Assembly (NCBI GenBank): GCA_937982565.1
Contig: CALJLN010000019.1
Location: forward strand, 26,327-90,326
Source of the DNA: UBA2421 sp002343075
GTDB lineage: Bacteria; Planctomycetota; Phycisphaerae; Tepidisphaerales; Tepidisphaeraceae
Direction: 5' to 3'
Length of the DNA: 64,000 nucleotides
The notes beneath the pieces were generated by a model, which made no database searches, was not told the origin of the DNA, and saw only the letters and a program-made list of their open reading frames with translations. Both the position numbers and the translations under genes were made by a program. Below, piece by piece: positions 25,054 through 33,195 of this stretch (the first letter of the stretch is position 1; the number at the start of each line of letters is the position of its first letter).

Positions 25054-25080
25054 GAACGATCTTCACTTGCCCCTCCCCGC
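25034..25080 (+). terminator. long hairpin overlapping the kdsB stop
   Basis: GCGGGGAGCGGCAAGTG (from 25034) pairs with CACTTGCCCCTCCCCGC (ending 25080), with one mismatch. There is no T run. The left arm lies inside the last kdsB codons, which suggests the repeat inserted or grew at the gene end. It may stabilise or end the transcript. Confidence 0.4.
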
Positions 25081-25104
25081 TCACTATCTGCCACTGAATG
25101 AGTT

Positions 25105-26847
25105 ATGGCAACCAATGACCTTCTGGCCATGATTGGCCGGCAGCAGGACGAAACCGAGTTCTATACCCCCATGCCGACCGGTTACCGGAAGGGTCACCAC
25201 AAATATGTGGTGGTCGTCGGCACGGTCATGAGCGGGCTGGGTAAGGGCATCTTCTCATCATCGCTTGCCAAGCTCCTTAAAGACAAGGGGTTAACGGTTG
25301 CGCCGATTAAGATGGAAGGTTACCTCAATATCGACTCCGGCACGCTAAACCCCTACCGCCACGGCGAGGTGTTTGTGCTCGACGATGGCATGGAAACCGA
25401 CATGGATCTGGGTACTTACGAGCGCCTGCTCGATCAAGACCTCGGTGCCGCCAATTTCACCACCAACGGGCAGATATTGTCGAGCGTTCTGAAGAAAGAA
25501 CGTGAAGGCGGGTATCTCGGCCGCGACGTGCAGGTGATTCCACATGTCGTGGGCGAGGTCAAGCTCAAGCTTCGAGAGTTGGGCGTCAAGAGCAATGCCG
25601 ATGTCATCTTTGTCGAAGTCGGTGGGACGGTGGGCGACTACGAAAACTCGTTCTACCTCGAAGCCTGTCGACAACTCGCGTACGAGGAAGGCGAAAACTC
25701 GGTTGTCTTCGTCTCGCTCACTTACATCCTCGAACCCGGCACACTCGGCGAACAAAAATCGAAGGCGGCCCAGCTTGGCATCAAGCGATTGATGGAAGTT
25801 GGTATTCAACCGCATATTGTTGCCTGCCGCGCAACTCACCCTGTAAAGGAAAAGGTAAAAGAAAAACTGTCAATGTACACCAACGTGCCGATGAAGCGCG
25901 TTTTCAGCATGCATGATGTTGACAGCATTTACGTCGTTCCGGAAATGTTGCGCGATGCCGGCATGGATCGCGAAGTGCTCACATTGCTTAACATTCACGA
26001 CCGCACCGATCAGCGCAAAGAGGACAAAGCACGCGATGACTGGCGCGGGTTTGTCGAACGAATCAACAAGGCGACACACGATGTCACGCTCGCCGTCACG
26101 GGAAAATACACCAGCTTGCGCGATGCATATGCGAGCATCATCAAGGCAGGCGAACACTGCTCTGTCCATCTCGGGGTGAATGTGAATTTTCGCTGGCTCG
26201 ATACGGCGGCGATTGATGCATCAAACGTCGACAAGCGGCTCTCGGGTTGCGACGGAATCATCGTCCCCGGTGGATTTGGGGCGCGTGGGACGGAGGGCAA
26301 AATCGAGTGCATTCGCTTCGCGCGCGAGAACAGGGTGCCCTATCTGGGCCTGTGTCTGGGGTTTCAGATGGCGGTAATCGAGTTCGCTCGAAACGTGTGC
26401 GGCCTGAAGGGGGCAAGTTCCAGCGAGTTTGAGCCGGGGTGCCAGCATGCGGTCATCGACATCCTGCCGGAACAGAAGAAGATAGAAGGACTCGGCGGCA
26501 ATATGCGCCTCGGCGGCAAGGAAGTTGATGTCCGGCCCGGCACGCTCGCTGCGGCGCTGTATGGAAACGCCGCCAAGATTCGTCTTCGGTTTCGGCACCG
26601 CTACGAGGTTGACCCCCAATACATCGATCGACTGGAGGCGCGCGGACTGGTGTTCAGCGGGAAGCACCCCACGCAACCGATTATGCAAATTGTTGAGCTG
26701 CCGACCGATGTTCACCCGTTTTTCATAGGTACCCAGGCACACCCCGAATTGACCAGTCGCCCGCTCAACCCAAGCCCATTCTTCATGGGATTGGTGCGTG
26801 CGGCGATTGACCACTCCCGTCAGCGCCTGGCGGTGGCGGCGGGTTGA
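25105..26847 (+). CDS. pyrG: CTP synthase, divergent type
   Basis: A 580-residue glutamine-hydrolysing CTP synthase that makes CTP from UTP. The synthase domain has VVVVGTVMSGLGKGIFSSSL and HGEVFVLDDGMETDMDLG. The glutaminase domain has GIIVPGGFGARGTEGK, the nucleophile cysteine in YLGLCLGFQM and the C-terminal GTQAHPELTSRP. Two conserved ligand segments differ from the common type: KLDPYIN-like is KMEGYLN here, and the UTP-contacting KTKPTQHS is KSKAAQLG. Lysine and glutamine positions are kept, so activity is probably retained. It also has about 30 extra N-terminal residues. kdsB, a CTP consumer, is directly upstream. Confidence 0.93.
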   Translation: MATNDLLAMIGRQQDETEFYTPMPTGYRKGHHKYVVVVGTVMSGLGKGIFSSSLAKLLKDKGLTVAPIKMEGYLNIDSGTLNPYRHGEVFVLDDGMETDMDLGTYERLLDQDLGAANFTTNGQILSSVLKKEREGGYLGRDVQVIPHVVGEVKLKLRELGVKSNADVIFVEVGGTVGDYENSFYLEACRQLAYEEGENSVVFVSLTYILEPGTLGEQKSKAAQLGIKRLMEVGIQPHIVACRATHPVKEKVKEKLSMYTNVPMKRVFSMHDVDSIYVVPEMLRDAGMDREVLTLLNIHDRTDQRKEDKARDDWRGFVERINKATHDVTLAVTGKYTSLRDAYASIIKAGEHCSVHLGVNVNFRWLDTAAIDASNVDKRLSGCDGIIVPGGFGARGTEGKIECIRFARENRVPYLGLCLGFQMAVIEFARNVCGLKGASSSEFEPGCQHAVIDILPEQKKIEGLGGNMRLGGKEVDVRPGTLAAALYGNAAKIRLRFRHRYEVDPQYIDRLEARGLVFSGKHPTQPIMQIVELPTDVHPFFIGTQAHPELTSRPLNPSPFFMGLVRAAIDHSRQRLAVAAG

Positions 26848-26902
26848 AGGCAAGGGGGAGGACGACCCGTCTACGCAAGCGCGCCAAAAACGCCTTGATG
26901 CC

Positions 26903-26951
26903 AAAAAACGCGGCGACACCCGTTGCCCGGCAGCAAGGGTGTCGCAACGCG
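26903..26951 (-). terminator. intrinsic terminator of cspA
   Basis: GCGACACCC pairs with GGGTGTCGC, extended by outer CGCG/CGCG and inner GTTGC/GCAGC pairs. On the minus strand the stem is followed by TTTTTT (26903-26908). It stands about 60 bases after cspA, between the convergent pyrG and cspA genes. Confidence 0.8.
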
Positions 26952-27012
26952 CTTGAGTCAAATCTCCGTCCCTGAACGACCGGCCCTGACCACTCTTGAC
27001 GGCAGCGCGACT

Positions 27013-27234
27013 TCACGCGCTCGCAGCGGTGGCCATTCGGCGGACCTTGGTTGCCTTCATGCCCTTTGGACCGTCTTCAAACTCGTACTCCACGGTTTCA
27101 CCATCCTGCAGCGTCTTGAAACCGCTGCCTTCGATGACGGAGTGATGCACAAAAACATCCTTCCCCGCATCATCGGCGGTGATGAACCCGAATCCCTTCT
27201 GGTCGTTAAACCACTTCACTTTTCCAGTGGCCAT
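27013..27234 (-). CDS. cold-shock domain protein
   Basis: A 73-residue cold-shock protein. The two RNA-binding motifs are KWFNDQKGFGFIT (RNP1) and DVFVHHSVI (RNP2), followed by LQDGETVEYEFEDGPKG. It binds single-stranded RNA or DNA and acts as an RNA chaperone. The start at 27234 has an AAAGGAG ribosome binding site. Several hundred bases of non-coding DNA lie upstream, which could hold a long 5' leader as in cspA of other bacteria. A terminator follows at 26903-26951. Confidence 0.96.
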   Translation of the reverse strand: MATGKVKWFNDQKGFGFITADDAGKDVFVHHSVIEGSGFKTLQDGETVEYEFEDGPKGMKATKVRRMATAASA

Positions 27235-27439
27235 AGCAGCCACTCCTTTCAGACGTGCGAAAGCGCAGCAGCGCCTCCGAGAGAACGGCACAAACGCGGC
27301 TCCGTCGAGTCCTTCCCCGAACGGTTTTCATTCCCTCGTGCCGAGAAGAATGACTTAACCGGAGGTAAATTAACCAGTTGTCCTCGCTTCACGCAAAAAT
27401 TCGGTGATTTCTCAAGCGCGACGCCCCCGGGCGAGCCAG

Positions 27440-27448
27440 TTATCCACA
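27440..27448 (+). promoter_or_regulatory. DnaA-box-like word 1
   Basis: Exact TTATCCACA, the consensus DnaA box of many bacteria, in the cspA-lptB gap. Confidence 0.4.
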
Positions 27449-27715
27449 TCTGAGGATTTCCGATGAACGAGGAACTGGCCGGTCCTGGCACTCGTCGAGG
27501 TCTCATGCGACATTCCGGCAACATCTCCCAAGCCACCGGCGCAGCACATCGGGCGAGATATCGTAAGTCTCGCGGGACAATCAACTTGTGGCGAACTTCC
27601 ATCCTGACTTTTCCGCAGGACGCGCGCCGCGTGCAAGCACACTACGCATAACTGCGAACTGGCTGATGACATGCCTCGAACCGGCCCACCATCTCAGATG
27701 ACGGCTTTGCACGCG

Positions 27716-27724
27716 TTATCCACA
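27716..27724 (+). promoter_or_regulatory. DnaA-box-like word 2
   Basis: Second exact TTATCCACA, same orientation as the first, 276 bases further on and 85 bases before lptB. Confidence 0.4.
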
Positions 27725-27808
27725 CCGAATGCCTCTCGACCGACTTGATTTTCTCACCGCCTAGCCGACACTTCCGCAACCCATTATGTATGAGGCACTT
27801 GCGAATCG

Positions 27809-28582
27809 ATGAACCTGCTCGAAACCACCAAACTCGTCAAGTCATACACCGGCCGCGTGGTGGTGGATCATGTGAGCTTCGTCATCGCGCAGCGGGAGAT
27901 CGTCGGGCTGCTCGGGCGCAACGGCGCGGGTAAGACTACGACTTTTCGCATGATCCTCGGCATGATCATGCCCGACTCCGGGTCGGTTGCGTTTGATGCC
28001 CAGGACATTACAGACCTGCCCATGTACAAGCGCGCCCTCCGCGGGATTGGCTACCTCCCGCAGGAGCAAAGTATCTTCCGGCAATTGAGCGTGGAGGAGA
28101 ATCTGCTGGCGATTCTCGAAACACAAAACTTCAACCGCCGTGAGCGACTGAAGCAGGCGCAGCAACTTCTGGATCAGTTCGGTCTGACAAAGGTCCGCAA
28201 GCAGAAGGCGATCTTCTGCAGCGGCGGCGAGAAACGTAAGCTTGAGATCGCCCGCGCGCTGGTTACCAAGCCCAAACTGATCTTGCTCGATGAGCCGTTC
28301 AGTGCCGTCGATCCCATAGCCGTGGAAGATCTGCAGCGCGAGGTGAAGCGGCTGCGCGATGAGTTTGGCAAGAGCGTATTGATCACCGATCACAATGTTG
28401 CGCAGACGCTCAAAGTGGTCGATCGCGCCATTATTATTAATGATGGAAAAGTGCTCCGCGAAGGCAGCCGGCGGCAGATTATTAACGACCCGGTCGTACG
28501 CGATGCCTATCTCGGCAATACATTTCGGGGCGATGAATTTGACGATATTCCCACCCGCCAGCGCTCTGCAACGTCCCAATAA
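27809..28582 (+). CDS. lptB: LPS export ABC transporter ATP-binding protein
   Basis: A 257-residue ABC ATPase. The Walker A is LLGRNGAGKTTTFRMILG, the Q-loop is YLPQEQSIFRQLSVEENLLA (characteristic of LptB), the signature is CSGGEKRKLEIARAL, the Walker B is LILLDEPFSAVDPIAV, and the H-loop is VLITDHN. The signature starts with C rather than the usual L of LSGGE. LptB powers transport of lipopolysaccharide from the inner to the outer membrane through LptFGC. It agrees with kdsB in showing an LPS-bearing outer membrane. The Lpt partner genes are not adjacent. Confidence 0.92.
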   Translation: MNLLETTKLVKSYTGRVVVDHVSFVIAQREIVGLLGRNGAGKTTTFRMILGMIMPDSGSVAFDAQDITDLPMYKRALRGIGYLPQEQSIFRQLSVEENLLAILETQNFNRRERLKQAQQLLDQFGLTKVRKQKAIFCSGGEKRKLEIARALVTKPKLILLDEPFSAVDPIAVEDLQREVKRLRDEFGKSVLITDHNVAQTLKVVDRAIIINDGKVLREGSRRQIINDPVVRDAYLGNTFRGDEFDDIPTRQRSATSQ

Positions 28583-28645
28583 TCAATTGGTGCTCGCTGC
28601 GATGGCAAATGCAACACATACACGCGCCTGAGTGCGGAATAGTTC

Positions 28646-28704
28646 AAGTGGATCCACTTCAAAACGAAGTGCTCCACAGAACCATTTCCAAAGTAAATAT
28701 TTAC
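28646..28704. promoter_or_regulatory. two perfect palindromes upstream of the HDOD-GGDEF gene
   Basis: AAGTGGATCCACTT (28646-28659) and GTAAATATTTAC (28693-28704) are perfect palindromes in the 253-base gap before the regulator gene. A third small inverted repeat, TCACTGAAAGTGA, follows near 28730. They could be regulator sites. Confidence 0.35.
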
Positions 28705-28835
28705 GCCCACTCACTGCTTTCGCGGCGATTTCACTGAAAGTGACCCCACTCTGGCTCCGATAGAAATGTTGTCGGGACGGTACGCATTCCGTTCATGGAT
28801 TGAGAAGCGCACACTGTTGGTCGGGATCAGAGAAA

Positions 28836-30329
28836 ATGAATCAAGCACTGATTGAGCAAATCAAGAATTGTCCGTCGCTGCCGTCGCTACCCAGCATCGC
28901 TGTACAGGTACTGGATCTTGCGCAGAAGGCCGATGTTGATATTCCCGAGATCGCCCGCCTGATCAGCAAAGACCCCGCTCTTAGCACAAAGATGCTTCGC
29001 ACCGTTAACTCGAGCTTCTATGCTCGAAGTAAAGCGGTGAGCACGATCAGCCAGGCGTTGGTCATTCTTGGTCTGCAATCGGTCAAGACGCTGGTGCTCG
29101 GGTTTTCGCTGGTCTCGAACCTGTCGAAGTCAAAGTCGAATGGGTTCAATCACATTAACTACTGGCGACGCGCCATCTACTCGGCCACCGCAGCACGGGT
29201 AATCGCGAGCAAGCTTGCCATGGTTCAGCAGGAAGAAGCATTCCTCTGTGGTCTGCTGAAGGACATCGGAATGCTCGTACTCGATCAAGTCGCCGGCGAT
29301 AAGTATGGCGGCCTGTTCGACAAGGCGACCTCTCACCTGAACCTCTCCGAGCTAGAAGCGGCTGAACTGGGAATGTCCCATGCGGAAGTCGGCGGTTACC
29401 TCGCCGAAGAGTGGAAACTCCCCGCGATGCTCGCCGCACCGATCAAGTATCATCATTCGGTTGACCAAGTGAGCGACCCAGCACTGAAAAAACTTGCGGA
29501 GCTTGTCGGCCTTGCCGGGCGATGTGCCGACGTGTTCGTCGATACCGATCCCGCGCCCGCGATCGTCAACGTGCGGCAGATTGCCGAGAGGACGTTCGGT
29601 CTCACCGAAGCCGACTGCGATGCCATACTGGCTGACGTCGGCAAGCGCACAAAGGAAATGGCCGGACTGTTTGAGATCAACATCGGCACCGCAGTGGCTT
29701 ACGACACGATTCTTAAGAAGGCCAACGAGGCGCTGGTGCAAATCTCGCTGCAAGGCCACATGCAAGCCAGCCAGTTGCAGCAGCAGAATGAGCAGTTGCA
29801 GGAACGCGTCGTCACCGATGCACTCACCCGGCTGGCTAATCGCGCCCGGTTTGATGAATTCCTGGCCGAAAAGTTTGCCGCGGCGACCGCCTCGGGCAAG
29901 CCTCTGGCGCTGATCATGATCGACATCGACAAGTTCAAATCAGTCAACGATAAGCATGGTCATCCCGCGGGCGACGCGGTGATTCAGGCTGTCGCGCGGC
30001 TGGTGAAGGTGGCGTCTCGCGCGACCGACCTTGCGGCACGCTACGGCGGTGAGGAAATGGCGATCATTCTCCCCGACACGACGCGCCAGCACGCCGCCAA
30101 CGTCGCTGAGACCGTCCGGCGGGCGCTTGCGGCGAAGCCGATCAAGACGCCGTCTGCGCAGCTTCCCATCACGGCCAGCTTCGGCGTGGCTTGTGTCGAG
30201 CCAGGCGTGCCGATCAAGCTTCCCGCGCACCTCATCAAGGCCGCCGATCTCGCGCTGTATCACGCAAAGAACTCCGGACGCAACAACGTAAAGGTGTTCA
30301 TGCCGAAGCCCGCGGCGGTCGCGGCGTGA
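28836..30329 (+). CDS. HDOD-GGDEF signalling protein (diguanylate cyclase)
   Basis: A 497-residue protein. The N-terminal HDOD domain (about residues 5-280) has LPSLPSIAVQVLDLAQ, ISKDPALSTKMLRTVNSSFY and FLCGLLKDIGMLVL. After a glutamine-rich linker (MQASQLQQQNEQLQERVVTD) comes a GGDEF domain with the active-site loop GGEEM at about 404-408, a functional form for c-di-GMP synthesis. An inhibitory I-site, RATD, sits five residues before it. It therefore probably makes c-di-GMP with product inhibition. No transmembrane segment is seen. The start at 28836 begins at the conserved region. No partner gene is adjacent. Confidence 0.92.
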   Translation: MNQALIEQIKNCPSLPSLPSIAVQVLDLAQKADVDIPEIARLISKDPALSTKMLRTVNSSFYARSKAVSTISQALVILGLQSVKTLVLGFSLVSNLSKSKSNGFNHINYWRRAIYSATAARVIASKLAMVQQEEAFLCGLLKDIGMLVLDQVAGDKYGGLFDKATSHLNLSELEAAELGMSHAEVGGYLAEEWKLPAMLAAPIKYHHSVDQVSDPALKKLAELVGLAGRCADVFVDTDPAPAIVNVRQIAERTFGLTEADCDAILADVGKRTKEMAGLFEINIGTAVAYDTILKKANEALVQISLQGHMQASQLQQQNEQLQERVVTDALTRLANRARFDEFLAEKFAAATASGKPLALIMIDIDKFKSVNDKHGHPAGDAVIQAVARLVKVASRATDLAARYGGEEMAIILPDTTRQHAANVAETVRRALAAKPIKTPSAQLPITASFGVACVEPGVPIKLPAHLIKAADLALYHAKNSGRNNVKVFMPKPAAVAA

Positions 30330-30333
30330 TCAG

Positions 30334-32127
30334 TCAGCGGCCTTGCTGCTTCCGCTGATCGAGATTGCGCATCGTCGGTAGCAGTGGGTCGGCCAGCGCC
30401 TGCTCCCACGATTCGACAATGAGCACAGCAGGGCCTTGCAGCGGTTGCAATTGGTGCGATTCAAAGATGAGCATGCCGCCAAGGTCTGCAATCGCTGGCT
30501 GCAACTGCAACGCGCGCCAGTTCCTCAGCATGCAATACTCGCCGCGGTGTCGTCTCGGCAGCCCTGTTAGAAACTGTCGGCCGACCGCCACATACCGGGT
30601 CCGCGCGACGTTGCGCAACTCAAGAGCGCGCAAGTCATAAGCTTCGGCCCACGTCGGTGCCGAGGTCATAACGGCGATCCTATCGCGAACTCCAATTGGC
30701 TGCTCCGCAAGCCACTCCCGCAGAGCGACCAAGTCTTGCCCCCAATCCGACTCGGGAACATCAAACTGCAAACCCCTTGCTGCGATGTTGTAGAAGCTGT
30801 GATACCGCGGGGCGGACACAACGGACTCTACTGCGGAAGTGATGGCCGCCAAGGCGAAAAACGATCGTGCCACCCGCATGCCTGCGACGCTCGCGCAGCC
30901 GCCCGACGTCCGCCCAAGCAAGACAAACGCGATTGGGTATGCGTACAGCAAATACCGCGGCCCGCCGATGTTGATGTCGGTCAGCAGCAACATCCCGCCG
31001 ACCAGAATCGCCCCGGCGCTGGCCCAGCACCACTCAAGCCGGCTCGGACCGCGCCATAACAGCGACAGCACGCCAACGCTCGCCAGTGCCAACTCTCCGA
31101 TCGTTGCCTTGCAGAAGACATGCAGCGGAAAATAGCGCCAGTCGCTTCCGAAATACCCTTCGCCAAAGAGTGAGTTGTAGTAGGTCGATTCTGCCTCCCA
31201 CTTCTGAACATCAAATCCCTCGACCAGATATCGCGGAAACGGCATCGGAAACTCAGCAGGCAGAATCTGCTGAACGCGCTGCATCGTCGATGAAACCGGC
31301 TCGAATGACCTGTTCGGCTCGAACATCAGACGAAACCCGAAAGCCCCGCAAAGCGCGATGTAACTCAAGATCGAAGCCAGAAGCAACCCGGTGACCGACT
31401 CCATCAATCGGCTGCGCCATGACTTTGCACCCCGCGGAAGGATCGTGGAGAGCGCAACCAATGCTGGAAAGATGAGCACCGCATTGAACTTCACCAAGTG
31501 CACCGCCGCGACTGCCATCGCTGCGAGGAGGCAGCGCCCGGGGGTTGGGCCGCGGAGAAACGCGATCCACGCCGCGACAGCCAGCATCATTCCCACAGCA
31601 AGCGGCATATCGGTACCGAAGGTGCTTCCCGAAGCGAGAATTGTCGGCGAGAACGCCCAGACAGCCATCGCAGTTAACCCACCCGCTGCGCCATACAACC
31701 GCCTCGCGACTTGCCACACGAGAATCGCCCCAAGGAGCGAGATCGGCAACACTGTCATTCGCGCCGCAATCACAATGCCATGCAGTCGATCAAGATTGGC
31801 TGCCTGAAAGAGATCATAGTATGCCCAGGCGCGCGTTCCCGCCGCCAGGCTAAGCATTGGACGGGCGACCGGCACCTCCACTTCACAAAGCATGTACGCA
31901 GGAAGTACGCCCGCCATGCGCATCAGCGGCGGACTTAAGTTATAGATACTGAACTCCCCATATCGCAGGTATGCCATCCCCGCGGCGACATGCGCGCCTT
32001 CGTCGTAGCAGATGCTCTTGGCGGTCGCACAATGAATCAGCAGGCCAAGATGCGCAGCCAGAAGCATCACCACCGCCAAGGCTTCCATGCCAAGCCTCTT
32101 GCGCGGCTCGTTTGCCGGTGCGTTCAT
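30334..32127 (-). CDS. GT-C family membrane glycosyltransferase (ArnT/PMT-like)
   Basis: A protein of about 597 residues with roughly ten hydrophobic segments (for example MEALAVVMLLAAHLGLLIHC, LHGIVIAARMTVLPISLLGA, LASVGVLSLLW). The first periplasmic loop holds the acidic pair of GT-C enzymes in SICYDEGAHVAAGMAYLRYG, and a soluble C-terminal part follows. GT-C enzymes transfer sugars from polyprenyl-phosphate donors to lipids or proteins outside the inner membrane. The acceptor is unknown. The start ATG at 32127 overlaps the stop of the preceding dehydrogenase (ATGA), indicating translational coupling; 32139 is an alternative. Confidence 0.8.
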   Translation of the reverse strand: MNAPANEPRKRLGMEALAVVMLLAAHLGLLIHCATAKSICYDEGAHVAAGMAYLRYGEFSIYNLSPPLMRMAGVLPAYMLCEVEVPVARPMLSLAAGTRAWAYYDLFQAANLDRLHGIVIAARMTVLPISLLGAILVWQVARRLYGAAGGLTAMAVWAFSPTILASGSTFGTDMPLAVGMMLAVAAWIAFLRGPTPGRCLLAAMAVAAVHLVKFNAVLIFPALVALSTILPRGAKSWRSRLMESVTGLLLASILSYIALCGAFGFRLMFEPNRSFEPVSSTMQRVQQILPAEFPMPFPRYLVEGFDVQKWEAESTYYNSLFGEGYFGSDWRYFPLHVFCKATIGELALASVGVLSLLWRGPSRLEWCWASAGAILVGGMLLLTDINIGGPRYLLYAYPIAFVLLGRTSGGCASVAGMRVARSFFALAAITSAVESVVSAPRYHSFYNIAARGLQFDVPESDWGQDLVALREWLAEQPIGVRDRIAVMTSAPTWAEAYDLRALELRNVARTRYVAVGRQFLTGLPRRHRGEYCMLRNWRALQLQPAIADLGGMLIFESHQLQPLQGPAVLIVESWEQALADPLLPTMRNLDQRKQQGR

Positions 32128-33080
32128 GGCGCAGGACACCTCGGTGCGCGCCCTTCCAGCACTGCCATCACATCGCGCACGACCCAGCTCATGTTCTCAA
32201 TCGCTGTAAACGTGCGCGCTGCCAGGTGCGGTGTTAGCAAAACGTTTTCGAACCCCAGCAGCGGGAAATCGCCTACCGGTGGCTCAGGTGAAAACACATC
32301 CAGAGCCGCGCCGCCTAGCCTGCCATCGCGAATCGCCGAGGACACCGCGGCGGCATCGAGCACTTCACCGCGCGCGGTGTTGATTAGGATCGCACCAGAC
32401 CTCATCTGCGCTATTTCCGCAGCGCCCACCAGCCCACGGTTTTCCTTGCGCCCGTCCACGTGAATACTCACGATGTCGGCCTGAGCAAACAGTTGCTCAA
32501 AAGTCACCGCTGTCGCAGGAAAGCTTACCTCCGGCGACACGTCGAGCAGGTCGTGATAGATCACGCGCATGTCATACCCATTCGCAGCGATCTTACCGAC
32601 GCGCCGCCCAACTCTTCCCATGCCCAGTATACCAATGGTCAGCTCATCAAACTGTCGCCCTCGGACTGTATCGCGGATGCGCTTGAACTCTGCCGGCGGA
32701 TGGACCGCATTGCGCATCAAGCACCACGGTCTGAGTAGTTGTGCGATGTATCCAAAGACAAAATCACCGACGGCGTGGGTATTGGCATCAGGCGTGTACA
32801 CCACCGCAACCCCCCGCCGACGACATGCGGCCACGTCGATGTTCTCCAGCCCCACGCCGCCACGACCAACCACCCCCAAGTGTGGTGCCCGCTGCAATAG
32901 CGCGTCGTCCACTTTTGTGTAAGTCCGGACGACCATCCCCCGCGCGACCGCGATCGCTTCGGCAAACGCGGCATCACCCACCCCCGCTTCGATGACGCGA
33001 GCCCTCGCCTTAAGCCACGCCAGCGGCGCGGCGTCCGAGCCTTCGGTTACAAGAACGATCGGAGGCGACTCGTGAGACAT
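32124..33080 (-). CDS. D-isomer-specific 2-hydroxyacid dehydrogenase
   Basis: A 318-residue NAD-dependent enzyme of the SerA/phosphoglycerate dehydrogenase group. The nucleotide-binding motif is IGILGMGRVGRRVGKIAANG. The catalytic arginine lies in NTARGEVLD, the glutamate in DVFSPEPPVG and the histidine in LLTPHLAARTF. HLGVVGRGGVGLENIDVAAC is the family's substrate-binding loop. There is no ACT domain, so it is not a full SerA; the substrate is uncertain. It is coupled to the downstream glycosyltransferase and divergent from the acetylesterase gene. Confidence 0.9.
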   Translation of the reverse strand: MSHESPPIVLVTEGSDAAPLAWLKARARVIEAGVGDAAFAEAIAVARGMVVRTYTKVDDALLQRAPHLGVVGRGGVGLENIDVAACRRRGVAVVYTPDANTHAVGDFVFGYIAQLLRPWCLMRNAVHPPAEFKRIRDTVRGRQFDELTIGILGMGRVGRRVGKIAANGYDMRVIYHDLLDVSPEVSFPATAVTFEQLFAQADIVSIHVDGRKENRGLVGAAEIAQMRSGAILINTARGEVLDAAAVSSAIRDGRLGGAALDVFSPEPPVGDFPLLGFENVLLTPHLAARTFTAIENMSWVVRDVMAVLEGRAPRCPAP

Positions 33081-33195
33081 GAACGTTGTTGTACCCGAAC
33101 GTTGGCGCTGCCAACATGCTCTTCAGAAATCGAAGTTTTTCTGAAGCGCCCTCAGCGCGCTTGTGTTCAGGAAGATGACAAGCGAAGATTTTAGC

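Larger units (their letters stand above)
27235..27808. other. 574-base non-coding stretch between cspA and lptB
   Basis: No frame here has coding character. It must hold the divergent promoters of cspA (minus) and lptB (plus). The only clear signals are two exact DnaA-box words, TTATCCACA, in the same orientation at 27440-27448 and 27716-27724. No AT-rich unwinding region or origin-linked gene is seen. Confidence 0.5.

Noticed and set aside
27355..27380. LacI-type half-sites (TTAACCGG and TTAACC) upstream of cspA
   Set aside because: The two half-sites are in the same direction and do not form a palindrome like those in the starch locus.
27463..27651. 62-codon frame in the cspA-lptB gap
   Set aside because: No ribosome binding site, no motif and stop-limited low-complexity translation.
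27235..27808. Chromosomal replication origin
   Set aside because: Only two DnaA boxes, no AT-rich unwinding region and no dnaA, dnaN, parA or gyrB nearby; kept only as a low-level finding.
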